This document shows positions 38,960 to 51,603 of a stretch of 64,000 nt of DNA, one piece after another. Under the pieces are notes generated by a model. The model searched no databases. It was not told the DNA's origin and was given only the letters and a program-made list of their open reading frames with translations. The stretch covers positions 21,031,024-21,095,023 of the forward strand of contig CM030835.1 in assembly GCA_018105865.1 (NCBI GenBank), given 5' to 3'. Origin of the DNA: Metaphire vulgaris. Its lineage: Eukaryota > Annelida > Clitellata > Crassiclitellata > Megascolecidae. The position numbers were made by a program, and so were the translations under genes. How positions within the stretch are numbered: position 1 is the first letter of the stretch; every line of letters starts with the position of its first letter.

Positions 38960-39153
38960 CAGTGTTTAATCTAGGCCGTTTCCGGGATGGGGAATCGCCC
39001 TTTTTCCCCCCAAAATTTCAAATTCTCCCCCGGAAATTTTGGAATACTGCATGGACTAACAGCGGCCCCTAGCAAAATTCCCCCCGGCTTTGTAAGTTTT
39101 CTCCTCGGCTTTTTGAGTTCCCCCCGGAGTCCAGGAGTCTAGATTAAACACTG
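38960..39153. mobile_element. hAT MITE (194 bp), perfect 8-bp duplication
   Basis: Ends CAGTGTTTAATCTAGGC and, inverted, CAGTGTTTAATCTAGAC. The octamer CCTTGAAC occurs at 38952-38959 and 39154-39161. The interior has several CCCCCGG-rich stretches; non-coding. Confidence 0.85.
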
Positions 39154-39869
39154 CCTTGAACCCGTCTCAGTTGTCAGCGAGACCAAGAGCCACCCGCTGA
39201 CTCTGATGCAAAACGATGGCCCTGACCGCTCGGTGGCTCCAAGATTCATCCATTTTTTAGAATCAGAGTCAGAATCAGTTTATTAGTATCAAAGTCAGAA
39301 CCAAAGATCGTTAATATTACAATTCAATATCGGAAAAATAGTTGTAAGGACAAATGTCAAAATATTTCATATTTCGATATTAGATATATTAGATATTTGC
39401 TATATTAAAATTGACGTTAAAAAATTAGGATAGCCTATTAAAAGGGAAGAGCAGGAAAAGACAAGCAATCTCTATTCAAAGCCTGCTTGCCCTATGAATC
39501 AATAAACCAGATACAAATTCAAATATTCGAGATACAAATGCGATTTTTTATAAGAAAATAATTATGCTTGTACGAAATACACGATTTAAAAACACTGATA
39601 GGTTATCTCATATATTAGGCTACAGAGTGTAAATTTATCATACGTTGCATAGTGCAAATTTAACATATGGTGCAGAGTGCAGATAGGCCTACATAGTCAA
39701 ATGATAAGCTGCAGTACTATAATGACTCACACATATTTAGAGATTAACGAATCGGAGATATAGTTAGTTGAAAACCTCTTGTGCAGATCCTTGTGTGCGG
39801 CTCGGTTCACAGTAAAATGGGAGTAGGCCCTAGTACTCGCTTTTGTCCTTTTAACCACTGGACTTTTTT

Positions 39870-40200
39870 TCCTCTTCAGCCATTTTCGATCCCCACGGAG
39901 TATAGGCTGCGTATAAGATCTTTCCATTTCTCTCGATCTTCTGCTAGTTGTTCTATTCCAGTTGTATTTAAGTTCTTTGTGTTCTTTTTCTAGTGATCTT
40001 TTCCATGTATTTATTGACCTTCCTCTTTTCCTTTTTCATTGGCATTTCCATGTCAGCATTTGTCTTGTGATGTTTTCAATCGGGTTTCTAAGAGTATGTC
40101 CAAGCCGTCTTCATTTCCTTTTTCTAATTTCTTCAGTTTTTGGGATGTCTTCTTCCATTCTTCCACAAGTTTTCATTGTTGATTTTGTTCGGCCACCAGA
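39870..40200 (-). mobile_element. RTE-like LINE 3' fragment
   Basis: The - strand reads, with shifts, WLGHTLRKPIENITRQMLTW, KRKRGRSINTWKRSLEKE and EQLAEDREKWKDLIRSLYS, a RTE-like C-terminus of a different subfamily (TLRKPxxxITRQxLxW). Confidence 0.6.
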
Positions 40201-40671
40201 CTCCCATAATTTTTCTTAGGTGCGACCTAGTTAAGCTTCACGTGATCAAATGAGCCAATTAGAAGCGTCGAATTTGCCTTGGTGTACTAGCATGCAAGCA
40301 TTTGGAAATATGCCTGCGGAAGTGTACATAGTTTAGCAGACGCTCATCGTCTTAGTTACGGATGCGTCTATAAATAAACGAATCAAATGAACAAAATTGG
40401 ATTTAGTCCTAATCATGCGACCTTCATGTCACTGCTTAATTTAACGGATGCTATAACTAAAACCTTTGAAGTAAATAAATGCACCATTGCCCGTCCATTG
40501 GTATTTTTCTTAATCTAGCTAAAGCCTTTGATGATCATGTGAGTTATCACAAATTGCTATAAATTTAATTAAACTGCTATGGAATAATGACTTATCTCAC
40601 CGGATTATCTTGCTGATCGTTTAAAATACACATATTGTGAAAACTCGATTTTCAATATTTGGTATAAATAT

Positions 40672-41013
40672 CAGGCCCGCCGAGAGAAATTCCGGGCCCC
40701 TGTGCAGAATGGCCGGTGGGCCCCTGACAAGTCTTAAAAAATAGCCGACGACCTATTTTTGCTTGTCATTTCTTTCACCGAAACGCCGAACCGACACACT
40801 GTTATATTGCAACTCTCAAAAACTAGCGATGATCTTCTTTGGCTTTTTTCACTTCACGCTGTTTTTTTTTGATGACCTCAGGTCCGGGACCCCCTTTACC
40901 TCTTCGGGCCCCATGCACAACATAATTAGTGGTATTTTCTAAATTATACATATTAATCATGGGCCCGGGCCCCTTCAAGACCGCCGGGCCCCTGCACCCT
41001 CTCGACGGCCCTG
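40672..41013. mobile_element. hAT-like MITE (342 bp)
   Basis: Ends CAGGCCCGCCGAGAG and, inverted, CAGGGCCGTCGAGAG. Flanks ATAAATAT and ATAATATC are similar but not identical. The interior is GGGCCC-rich at both sides with a TTTTTGCTTGTCA motif near 40760. Confidence 0.6.
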
Positions 41014-41035
41014 ATAATATCATGGCGCATCACTT

Positions 41036-41190
41036 GGGGAGAGGGGCGGATGATGACAGAGTGAGTTACACACTGGAGCGATAGACTGACGGAGCGGGTT
41101 TAAGCTAAAAGGGTTCAGCTCCCCTAGTGGATTTTACACAGCCAGTAATGACTAGTAAGCCGCTTTTAATCATGCCAAGTTTCATGGTAA
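41036..41190 (+). mobile_element. tRNA-derived SINE, second full copy
   Basis: Diverged copy of the SINE at 7893: GATGACAGAGTGAGTTAC (box A region), AGACTGACGGAGCGGGTT (box B region), CCCCTAGTGGATTTTACACA, and AAGCCGCTTTTAATCATGCC. A short insert after box B suggests old age. Confidence 0.6.
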
Positions 41191-41194
41191 ATTT

Positions 41195-42630
41195 CTTTTC
41201 CTCTTCTACACTCTACGGTCTATTTAATCAACGATTTCTATAGGCCTACAGTGTGTGTGTGTGTTTGTGTGTGTGTTTGTCCATGTGAAGACTGTCTTGT
41301 CTTTAATAACCGTCTTAGCTCCGAAGATTGTCTGCATTGTGGACCACCTTCATCCATGTTCTGCGGTCTTCTGTTCTAATTCTGTGTATTACGACAGAAG
41401 CGTAAAAGAACGAGGTCAATGTGATCGGAATATCCGTTGAATGCTTCGTGTATTCTATCTAATTTAGACTTCTTCGTCGATGGCGAGGTTTCAATACCTC
41501 CTAAAATCGTCTTTCTATTAAAAGTAGTTATTGTTAGCCTAGTAGGCCTATTTAGCATTTTAGCTACATGAATGATATGGCTATGTTCTCGGTCATAGAA
41601 CTGTGTTCAACATTTGCAAGTTCGCACTGGAATTAGATTAATATTTTTTGAATTTTGCGAATATTGGTTAATATTCGCGACAAATAAATGCATTAATTTA
41701 TATTAAAGGCCTATTCATGTTCAATATTCTAAATTTCTTAAATTACATAAAACGTCTTTTAACACAGTTTTAAAAGGGTGTGTATTACTTAACTATTTCT
41801 ATAGATTACTATAAGAATAATCTCCGTTAACAATTATCGTTCAACATTACATTTTCAGATCGGTTAAAAGTATTTCTATACGAAAAAGGATAATCCCATA
41901 AGCAAAGTAAAATTATTGTTTGATATTTCTTTTTAAAACGCAGTATGTTATTTTATTAGTTTTTTTATTATTTCTAGGAAAATTGCGGTTTAAACTCTTC
42001 ACTCAATCAGTTTATACGTTAAATTTTCAAAGTTGCAGCACATTTATTTCGCTAAAACAGTGATGGGCACAAATTTTTATCCGAGGGCCGCAAAAGTGTC
42101 TGTGATATAATATTAAAGAAGTATTTCACGACCGAGAGTATGGTGAAGTCCATTGAAGTAGGGATTTATGAATGCTCTCGCTGCCCATAGTTTGTGCGCA
42201 GCGCGTCACGTGTTCCAATGAGACAGTTGGAAATCCCCGTAAAATTAGGCGTACCATTCAAAGTACAGGCAACTGGCACGGGATACGATAAGACCATTGG
42301 ATAAACCATAGGCCTACTGATGAAACACGCGTCTAGTGCTCGTTATGATGTTGGAAATGTAGTTGTTGAGCAGTTCTATGTTCATATTCTTCAACGACTG
42401 GCTAATGCAAAGCGCCACCGAGCGATCGCTTTGGAACTAATTCAAGGGAAGTAATAGACGCTATCTAAGGAATGTACATTGTACAACGAGGATCATTGGA
42501 CTCATACAGAGACTTAATTAATTAATCAATGTTAGTCTGATCAATTTTCCATTTCACCATTAAGTTTTGTCATTTCAATTCGAATTTCTATTTTCCGTCG
42601 TACACTCGATTTCAAAAATATTGCAATGTA
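41195..42630. other. No recognisable gene
   Basis: AT-rich. A hAT-like left end CAGTGATGGGCAC near 42059 lacks a partner. A short (TG)n lies at 41251-41281. Confidence 0.35.
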
Positions 42631-42637
42631 CATAAAT

Positions 42638-42806
<169 letters not shown>

Positions 42807-42839
42807 AAGCAGTAGAAAATACGTTAATAAATGAGGACT

Positions 42840-42845
42840 TTTATT
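42840..42845 (-). promoter_or_regulatory. Poly(A) signal of the second CARD-NHL gene
   Basis: AATAAA on the - strand, 35 bp after the stop codon, in the same context as the first gene. Confidence 0.7.
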
Positions 42846-42879
42846 TCAACTGACAAATCAAACGAAGTACTTGGGTTAT

Positions 42880-43769
42880 CTAAAACTTATTCAAGAAAAC
42901 AATTTCTACTCCCAAAAATCCGCAGACGACGAGTTGCTTTTTTCCTTCGTCATAGTAAAGTCGGTGAAGACAAAGAGGACTTTTCTTTCTCATGTCTTCA
43001 TCTTTCCTTTCACTTTTAGGAAATAGAATTTGATTCCAACGAAGATTCGAATCCAAGAGAATCACTCTACTGTTGTAAGAATCAGTCACAAACACTCGAT
43101 CGTTTGAATCGATGCTGAGGTAATTGGTCATGAAGCGGTAAGCGGCATATAAACGTTGTTCCTCATTTTCAGTTTGATAATTGTGAACAATAGTTTTTCC
43201 ATCTCTACTCAAAGTCGTTATCGTCAACTCCATTTTTTCCTCATCCTCTTTCTCTAGGTGATGCAAAACGACGAAATTTCCAGTCGATGTTTCCACTGCA
43301 TAAATAGGCCGTTGAATGCGTGGATGAAAAGAAATTGAAAGACGAAGTTGAGCATAAGATCCATAAATTCTCAGACTAGGCGAAGGATACCGACTGACCA
43401 TCAGTAGCTGATCACTCTTTGGCATAGATAGGGTGAATGGCAGAAAGTCATCTGGTAATTCCAACCACTTGATTACGCTTTGAATTGTCTTCGAGTTTTG
43501 TTCAATTTTCCATATGCAGACAGGAGGATTCCGATTAATGTCCAGAATGTAGAGAGCGTTTTCTTTCTCACAGGAGACAATATCCTCTGCTTTTTTGATC
43601 TCTTTCAATTGGAATTCTCGCTGAAGAACAAACGGATATCGGTCACAGAAGACTTTCATTTCTCCATCAAAGTTTAAGAAATAGAATTCATTTCTCAATT
43701 TAGTCACTCCAACTACTTTACGTTGTTCATCGATTGTCTCTAAAGATTCGTCGAATATATGAGGAAGAA
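42880..43769 (-). CDS. NHL-like propeller exon of the second locus
   Basis: This paralogue of the + strand terminal exon encodes 296 residues after the intron-carried base, ending VEIVFLNKF and stop TAG at 42880-42882. The six repeats line up with the first gene with few gaps; a charged insert (LEKEDEEKMEL) lengthens the loop before TITTLSRDGK, and ENEEQ replaces GEQ. The preceding intron end (GATTTTCGATCATGTGATTG) and the 3' UTR up to the SINE tail are also shared with the first gene. Poly(A) signal (TTTATT on +) at 42840-42845. The frame is fully open, so the gene is probably functional. Confidence 0.85.
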
Positions 43770-46700
43770 CTGCAATCACATGATCGAAAATCATTATGAC
43801 TTGGAAAACCTTATCGTTTGACTTAAATAAAAGACGGACATAAACAAAGCTTTGATGTTATGAAGAGCGCTGTCTTTCAGCTTTCTCTCTTATCACTCAA
43901 ATAAACAAATCTAAATACCGTACCATTACGATTTTTGCTAAATTTTAAAGCTGCGTTGTCGTAAAGTTTCTTGCAAATAATATTTACGCATACTACTGCA
44001 CATAAGATCGTCAACAATCGATCCGATCTTGTATACGATAGGATAGAATAGGATTTATTTTCAAATAAACAATCAAAACATTAGACCATATTACATCGTT
44101 TCTAAGTCACAAGAAACTTACATTATCAGTTCAGTCTTCGTTAAACAGAAAATGAATTTAGGAAATAATAAGCTACTAAGGGAACCACAGGTTCCCGCAT
44201 GACAGTAGCATGTAGGCAATAATAAATCTTAAAGAATGAGGCGGCAATTAACATAAAAGTGATATAAGCATAATATATCTCATGAGTATAACAAGCAAGC
44301 ATAGAGGTAATAGATCACTGATCCAAAAATCTTGACATGGTAGAGATATGTATATTAACAATAAACATGATACAAAAGGAATTAAACCAATTCATATTAC
44401 AATATATCAATCAAGCATTCCAAAAAGTAAGGTAAAGGTTCAGTTATTCAGTATTATAAATCTTTTAAGTTCATTTTAAAATAAAGTTAGATCTGGTAAT
44501 TTTTTCAAGTGAGTAGGGAGGCTATTCCATATCCGTGGACCTTGAAATTTTATAGTGAAAATTCTAGTGTTTAAGTATGCAAAGGGTATGGCAAAATTAT
44601 CACTACTCCTAATATTATGACTATGTTTTTTATTAACAGTAGAGAAATAGTCTATATAAAATATGTTTGGTAGAAGACTATTTGAGTATCTATACATAAA
44701 TATTAATGTCTGGTATTTGTAAGTGTTATTAATAGTTAGTATATTTTGATTTATATATAATTTATTAGTATTCATGTTGAATTTATTTGGATAAGATATT
44801 AAACGTATTGCCTTATTTTGCAGTGTTTGAATTCTAGCAGTAGTGCATTTATAATTTTGGCTCCATATAATGCTGCAATGTGTTAGGTAAGGATGAATTA
44901 GGGGAAAATAAAGCTTTAAGAGGGCACTTTTGGGAACAAATTTCACAATATGTCTAATTATGTTCATATTTTTGGAAATGTTAATTGATACTTGCTCAAC
45001 ATGGGTTTTCCAGTTGAGATTTTGGTCAATTATTATACCGAAAAATTTGGTTGATGATTTTTGCATTATTTCTATATTATTTATTCTAATTTATTAATAT
45101 TATTTGGTATAATTTTACGTTTAGAGTGAAAAATTATATAATTTGTTTTATCAATGTTTAGGAAGAGTTTACTTTGTTGTAACCATGTAGAGATTTTAAT
45201 GAGTTCATCATTACTTTGAGAATTTTATATATTAGTTCATTTATGTTAGTATTACTAGCTATAATCAGGTACAATTAGGTACAATTACAATAATTACAAT
45301 TAATATAATCAGGTACAATTAGTATCATCAGCAAATAATATGAATTTAAACATAGAAGATATATTCGGCAAATCATTTATGAAAATAATAAAGACAAGTG
45401 GCCCTAGTATTGATCCCTGTGGGACTCCAAATTTTATATTTGACTTTTTTGAAATTATTGAATTTATTTGAGTATACTGTATTCTATTAGTAAGGAAACT
45501 AGTGAACCACTTATAAGATATACCTTTTACTCCATAATAATTTAATTTAGAGAGTAAGGTACTATGATCTATCACATCGAAAGCTTTTGCTAGATCCAAA
45601 AATATCCCAACAGTTAGTCTATTTAATTCCATGTTTGATGAAATAGTATCAACTAAGTTTAATAATGGCATATATGTAGCATATTTTGGTCTGAAACCAT
45701 ATTGTGAGTTTGAGATCATATTAAATTTTTCAAAGTAATTAAGGAGCCTATTATACATGGCTTTTTCAAACATTTTTGAAAAGGTCGGTAAAATGGAAAA
45801 TTAATAGGCCTGTTTTATAAATAGGTATCACTTTAGCTATTTTTAGTTCATCAGGTATAATGCCCGTTTCAAATGATACATTTATAATTTCAGATAATAT
45901 ATTAGCTATGCAAGGAGCAGACTTTATGATAATTTTAAAACATTTATTATTTTGATCATCAATTAAGGTTTCAGTGTTTATAATTTTTATATATGGATTA
46001 ATACTGTTAACTTTGGAGTTTAGATTAAACCCTACATTAACAAATTATTCATTAAATTGATCAGCTATGGGTATATTTATGATATAATATTATATGATAT
46101 GACAGTTAATTTCCTACGCCCACTTAGAGAACAAATAAGCCGCTGCTACATAAACAACCAGGTCTTGAGCCTAGTTAGAAACACCGTTCTAGAAATGGCA
46201 ACGCCACGTAGTTCTGACGGGAGAGAGTTCCAGAGATTCGGCCCAATTGCCCTAAAAGACCTATATCACCCATTTTGCTCCGAGTGCAATGGGTATCTAG
46301 TAGTTTCGTGTCATTTGAGCGTAGGTCTGTCGGCCGACGAACATGGCGCAAGAGTTTGCAGTCTTCGGCGAGGTATCCGGGTGCCTCTCCCCGAAGGCAT
46401 TTGTCGACCAGCGAGATGATCTTGAAGTTGATCCTCTGCCTGACTGGGAGCCAGTGTAGTTTATTCAGTATCGGGGTGATATGATCTCTGCGTCGCGTAT
46501 CCGTTATGAGGCGGGCGGCGGCTGAGTTCTGGACAGCCTGAAGTCTGCGAATCGTGGTGTCCGGTGCCAAGGCCAGCAGGCTGTTGCAATAGTCGATTTT
46601 GGAAGTAATCATGGCATGTACCAGTGTCTTACCTGCCTCTGGGGTCAGAGAGCCGGTTACCAAACGAAGTTGCCTCAGCTCGAAGAGGCAACTGGCAGCT

Positions 46701-48157
46701 GGTGAGCGAAAGTTAGGCCCTCATCTAGCATAACCCCGAGGTTACGTACGACGTTAGACCGGATTATTTCCACAGGACCGATGGTTATCTTGTTGAGCAT
46801 CGTCTTGGCTACCTGTGCTCTGCTTCCTATACAAATCAGGTCTGTCTTTTTTATTTGTTTCATTTTCATCTTCAGAATTCATAATATTAGCATAGTAGTC
46901 ACTTGTATTACCTTTATTTAAAATTTTATTTATTAATGTCCAGGTTTTGGTATTATTATTTGAAAATTCTTCAAATTTATGTGCATAGTACTTTTTCAGC
47001 TAGTTTTCTTATAGTTTTGAAATTATTGTTAAATTTGTTAAATATCTTTTATTAGATGGTGTAGGATTTTTTAAGTACTTTTTATATAATTTAGATTTGA
47101 TGATAAGGGATTTATGAAGAGCAGGAGTCATCCAGGGTTTTTTATATTTTTGTTTATTTATGGTATTATCTAGTAATGGAAAACTTTATTCGTAGATTTT
47201 TTTGATAGATTTCAAAGAATAAATTATAGGCCTTAGCTGTTTCTTTTATTTACATTTAATAGAGACACTATTAGAAATTAACATCTTTTAGTTTGTTTAA
47301 AAATATTCTATATTTTTACTTTTCATTTGCCTAGTTGACTTAGTTATTGTTTTAGCTTTAGTCTTTGGTTTAAGTTCTAGAGTTAGTGAGATAGGAAGAT
47401 GATCGGAGATTTTGTGACATATTATTGCTGAGTTAATCTCTTCGAGTGGAAAATTAAAATTAATTTGTCTCAAAACGCCCATAATAATCATTGCAACGTG
47501 TAGGACTCAACGCATCTTCTCACTTCCTCAGCAATGCGTCTTTGATTTCGACGCAGTTTCGTCCAAGAGATTGACTCATGCATGATATTCTGTCTTACAG
47601 TAGGCTACTTAGCAACAGTAGTTCAGGGAAACTTACTGATAACAAATGAGGCCATAATTAAATTAAGAATTCCCCTAAATTATTCTATTTGGTGCGATTT
47701 TCTTGTGAAAGAAGGACGGAAGGTTAGCAGAATGACAGCAACATTGACGCGAATAACCAGAAATGCGGGTTCAATGCTTAAAGGAGCCTTAAGTTTGACG
47801 CCGCCATCGCTCGCTAGACAAATTGAGGAGCAGTGGTAACACTGAACTTACTTCCATCATTTTCCAAATATTTCACCAAATGCTTCTGATCCGATTTGAC
47901 AAGAGCTTCAAACAGCTTTTCCGCTCGCAGGTTTTCAAATAAGTATTTGATAAGCAATTCATTTTTTTCTCGAACAGTGTCTTTCTTTTTGATTGCATTT
48001 ATCTGTTTCGTTGTAATACAACGGTCCTCATGCAGGGTTTCTAGAAGAACAAAACCAGGAAACATCCGATCGACGAGAAAATCATAATGCCGATCGATTG
48101 TGACTTTCAGTTTGTGAAGTTGACTTCCAGGTTCTTGACCGATAGAAGCTTCGTAAT
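42880..48157 (-). CDS. Second CARD plus NHL propeller locus (partial gene model)
   Basis: On the - strand a 306-nt CARD exon (48157-47852) is followed 4.1 kb downstream by a propeller exon (43769-42880). Both are compatible with phase 1: the CARD exon ends GGA-A and joins TT-CTT to read GI-LPHIF, giving 398 codons for the two exons. The intervening DNA holds an AT-rich LINE with an L2 fragment nested in it, and I see no equivalents there of the 118-residue module or the linker of the other gene. The 5' end is not found: the CARD exon has an acceptor in front, so at least one upstream exon is missing, perhaps beyond the transposon block to the right. An alternative is that the two exons belong to different genes. 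Confidence 0.6.
44400..47490 (-). mobile_element. AT-rich jockey/CR1-like LINE with a nested L2 fragment
   Basis: From right to left: C-terminal AP-endonuclease (ISDHLPISLTLELKP, 47430-47350), linker (KNPWMTPALHKSLIIKSKLY), reverse transcriptase (45773-45309: QYGFRPKYATYM, FLDLAKAFDVIDH, GVPQGSILGP, LFADDTN) and C-terminus (45066-44476: KFFGIIIDQNLNWKTHVEQV, GPRIWNSLPTHLKKLPDLTL). A frameshift separates the RT blocks. An L2 fragment interrupts it at 46100-46870. The element fills the intron of the second CARD-NHL locus. Confidence 0.75.
46100..46870 (-). mobile_element. L2-like LINE fragment nested in the AT-rich LINE
   Basis: On the - strand: KKTDLICIGSRAQVAKTML, VVRNLGVMLDEGLTFAHQL, then MVTGSLTPEAGKTLVHAMIT, SKIDYCNSLLALAPDTTIRR and LNKLHWLPVRQRINFKI. 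An L2-type RT C-terminal half, GC-richer than its host element, from a subfamily different from the copy at 15618. Confidence 0.7.
47852..48157 (-). CDS. CARD exon of the second locus (306 nt, phase 1-1)
   Basis: Reading the - strand, TTTCAATTTCAG ends at 48158 and the exon stops before GTAAGTTC at 47851. The 306 nt encode DYEASIGQEPGSQLHKLKVT, then IDRHYDFLVDRMFPGFVLLE, EDRCITTKQINAIKKKDT, a helix EKNELLIKYLFENL and a final KSDQKHLVKYLENDG. This is a CARD with the same final helix pattern (D/NQxHIxxYL) as exon 1 of the + strand gene. The shared length and phase show that the same exon module was used. Confidence 0.8.
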
Positions 48158-48559
48158 CTGAAATTGAAACACTGCAATAATTATTGAAAAACGAATATGA
48201 TTAAGCAAAGGGAAAATTAAATTTTGTGCAATGAAAATCGTTTACTTAACAATGATTAAAATCGTTCAGTTATTTAATGATTCTGCGTCGTTTAGTAACT
48301 ATTCTCTGGTTGACAGAAGTTATAATTGCTGCTGTGTAAATGAGGCAACCTGCGTCAGGCAGCGCCATCTTCTGTAGAAAGAACACTTAGCTGTAAATCT
48401 TATTAAGTCGTTGATAAATGAAACATTCTTTCTTTCTTTATGTCCCTTTCTCAGAAGATTGACAGTCATTTTCCTCCAATTATCTCTATCTCCTGTCGCT
48501 CATTGCTCCGTAGCTATTTGTGTTTGTCGAGTCAAAGAATTCATCCATCGAATCGAGTC

Positions 48560-49535
48560 GAATCATCGGGTCTATCCTGGCATGCATACGCCGACGACGG
48601 CCAGGTGTATTCCTCCTGCCTTCCGTCGGAGACCGAGCATCTTCTGTCGTGCGTCCGTCAATGCATTACTCAGATAGAGCGTTGGGCCACGGCTAACCGG
48701 CTCGCCCTAAACCCGAGCAAGACGGAGCTCATCTGGTTCAGCACTCCAAGGAGGAAGCATTTGATCGATCGTTCGGAGCTTTCTCTGGACGACGCTAACG
48801 TCCAGCCATCGACAGAGGTGCGCTTGTTCGGAGTGCTCTTCGACGAAACGCTGACGTTTGCTGGTCAAGTTGCCAATGTGACCCGTTCGTGCTTCCGACA
48901 ACTTCTAATGATCAGTGAGGTTCGTCGGTATATCTCAACGGCAGCCGCGATACAACTGGTTCGAGCCCTCGTCCTTTCACGCGTCGCCTACTGTAACGGG
49001 ATCCTGTTCGGTCTTCCTGATCGTCAGTTAGCGCGCCTCCAGTCGATCATCAACGCTTCAGCCCGGCTGATATTTCGGGTCCGGTGGCATGACCACGTGA
49101 CCTTGCTACTTCGGGACAAGCTACACTGGTTACGGATCCCGGAGCGCATTGCCTTCAAGCGCTGCTGGCTGACGTTCCGGGCACTAAACGATCCCTCTTG
49201 TCCGGAATACTTATAGCGACCTTGATTCGGAGGACGACTACGAACGCCCGACGGCTCCATCTGCGCTCCAGCAGCCGGGTTCACCTGTACGTCCCACCTC
49301 CGTCGAAGACACTCAACTTCGGCGAACGTTCTTTTTCCCGAGGAAACCCTCTCCTCTGGAATTCGTTACCGGCTACAGTGTCGCGGCCACTTCATTAGAG
49401 GACTTTGCGATCAAATTAAAGACTCACCTATTTAACATCTCGTTCCCATGTTTTTTGTAAAGCGCCTTCGACTTTGGCCCTTGCTAAGCTACGGCGCTAT
49501 ATAAATTGTCATGAACAATAACAATAACAATAACA
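48560..49535 (+). mobile_element. L2-like LINE fragment with (AACAAT)n tail
   Basis: From WHAYADDGQVYSSCLPSETE the frame follows the L2 reverse transcriptase through DPSCPEYL to a stop at 49214-49216; the remaining C-terminal region is readable only in shifted frames. The 3' UTR at 49452-49505 has the same AGCGCC...GGCGCTATATAAAT pairing as the other copies and ends in repeated AACAAT. 5'-truncated and inactivated. Confidence 0.75.
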
Positions 49536-49544
49536 ATCCACCCA

Positions 49545-49745
49545 GCTTCTTTTTGATCGCCATCTTCCCCTTGTTCCTTCTATTCTTCCTTTAATTGTTA
49601 TCAATGATAGGTCTCCGGCCGAAACCTCTCATGATGTGACCAGCGTATTTTCCTTTTACACATTGCTACACATCTGTTTTTCTTCTTTCTGTTGCTTGTT
49701 ATCTTGTCTATCCAGTTAATTTTCAAGATCTTTCTGTAACATCGG
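49545..49745 (-). mobile_element. RTE-like LINE 3' fragment
   Basis: Degraded - strand text RKILKINWIDKITSNRKKK and KRKIRWSHHERFRPE resembles the LKINWxDxITNxxVL...RKIxYxGHIMRG block of RTE-like LINEs. Lies between two L2 copies. Confidence 0.45.
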
Positions 49746-49775
49746 ATATTTCATCTCCTGAATTGCATTTTCTTG

Positions 49776-49781
<6 letters not shown>

Positions 49782-49864
<83 letters not shown>
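49782..49864. repeat. (ATT)n microsatellite
   Basis: A pure (ATT)n tract at the truncated 3' side of the - strand L2 copy. Confidence 0.9.
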
Positions 49865-49866
<2 letters not shown>

Positions 49867-50214
49867 GGAACGTACAGCCGGTGGCGTCTGCTAGATCTCA
49901 GCTGGAGACGGCACCCAGTCGTCGTTTGTCGTCGTACTAGGCATGCCAAGTAATCGGGACAGACAGGGTCCCGAAGAGCACGAAAAGTCAGTCAACACCG
50001 CTTGTAAACTATACGCTCCGGGACCAGAAGCCAATGGAGCCTGTCCCTTAGCACAGGTGTCACATGGTCATGCCACCTCAACCCGAAAATAATCTGAGCC
50101 GAGGCGTTGATGACCGCCTGGAGTCTGCTAAGCTGGTTCCCAGGAAGTCCGAGAAGGACACTGTTACAATAATCCAGTCTCGAAAGTACGAGAGCGCGGA
50201 CAAGATGAATAGCG
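49864..50214 (-). mobile_element. L2-like LINE, downstream half of a split copy
   Basis: Reading the - strand from 50214, GAIHLVRALVLSRLDYCNSV and then LLGLPGNQLSRLQAVINASA match the L2 reverse transcriptase C-terminal region. It runs into an (ATT)n tract at 49782-49864. Its upstream half lies 4.3 kb away at 54510-54770, on the far side of the CCGGTGT element. Confidence 0.75.
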
Positions 50215-50754
50215 CCGGTGTCGTATAAAATTATTTCCCCCATAAAGTTATTTCCTGGTCAAGTTTTGATTGGTCGGCAGATAGCCTGTCAATCAAGATT
50301 AGAACCGCCCTCCCATAGCAACGACAACTATAATTTTATTTCCTTCTTGGGAATTCTTTGCAGGCAACCAATGGCAATGCTTGAAGCAATTATATGGGTG
50401 GAGCCATGAGGCATAACACATACGCAAATCTCATGCATATACACAAGTTCATAAATATTCATTACCTATAACCACGGTGATTGGCTGCCAAGTACAGTCA
50501 ATCACAGTCGTCCTATCCATTATTTGTTTTTCGAATGCGGTCAATCGCGATTTTGACAAAGTAGTTTCAAGTTTCCATTTGACAAAGTAGCTTCAAGTTT
50601 ACATTTAATGAGATAGACATTGCAATAATCACTTGGTGTTAAATGTTGTATTACGCTCACTGTTATATTGTTCTGCAGTGGTTTTTTTTTACTCATCCTC
50701 GTACTGTACATTCATTGGTTTGTCAATAAACTTCTACGGTGCCACAATCATATC

Positions 50755-50818
50755 AGTGGTTTACACACAGGTTTGCTTAGCCTCAGAAACCACTTAAAAT
50801 CACATTATTATTATCATA
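50755..50818 (+). mobile_element. SINE tail fragment
   Basis: CAGTGGTTTACACACAGGTT, TGCTTAGCCTCAGAAACCAC and TTAAAATCAC with a short (ATT)n, inside the 4.3-kb element. It abuts a fragment (50818-50885, - strand) of the GATT-tailed LINE 3' end: TAATGCCCAGGGCTTCAGCC matches the inverse of 63918-63940. Confidence 0.55.
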
Positions 50819-51042
50819 ATGCCCAGGGCTTCAGCCGATGGCGCACAAAACCAAAATTGAACTAGAGCCAGGTCAATTATTAACGGTATATGTAAAAAGT
50901 AGAAAATTTGCATTATCCATTGAGGAAAAATATACATTATGGGCGCCTGAACTGTATATATAATTGTTTAGCGATACCAGATCAGTTGGAAAGATTTTAA
51001 GCACTAAACTTTCCTACCTATCTAGACATAACTATATAGTGA

Positions 51043-51590
51043 GGAAATGAAATTATAGTCGGTTATAAATTTATTTCCTAGTCTACGGTCTATCTATACC
51101 TGTGTATGGCATTGGTTGGAAATGATATCCTATGGGTAAAAAATTTATTTCCTAGGAAATAAAATTATAGCCGGTTATAAATTTATTTTCTAGTTTACTG
51201 TCTATCTATACCTGTGTATAGCATTGGTTGGAAATGATATCCTATGGGTAATAAATTTATTTCCTAGGAAATAAAATTATAGCCGGTTATAAATTTATTT
51301 CCTAGTCTACGGTCTATCTATACCTGTTTATAGCATTGGTTGGAAATGATATCCTATGGGTAATAAATTTATTTTATAGGAAATAAAATTATAGCCGGTT
51401 ATAAATTTATTTCCTAGTCTACGGTCTATCTATACCTGTGTATAGCATTGGTTGGAAATGAAATCATATTCTATGGGTAATAAATTTATTTCCTAGGAAA
51501 TACAATTATAGCCGGTTATAAATTTATTTCCTATCTATCTATACCTGCATCATGTAGCATTGGTTGGAAAGAAAATCATGTCCTAACCAT
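51043..51590 (+). repeat. Subterminal tandem array, ~118-bp unit (left arm)
   Basis: About 4.5 units, each containing CTATCTATACCTGTGTATAG, GCATTGGTTGGAAATGAT, ATCCTATGGGTAATAAATTT and the palindrome TTATTTCCTAGGAAATAA at the unit boundary. Individual units differ by a few bases and small gaps. Confidence 0.85.
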
Positions 51591-51603
51591 ATACACATAT
51601 ACG

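Noticed and set aside
42059..42200. hAT-like left end CAGTGATGGGCAC
   Set aside because: No partner end or octamer duplication was found downstream.
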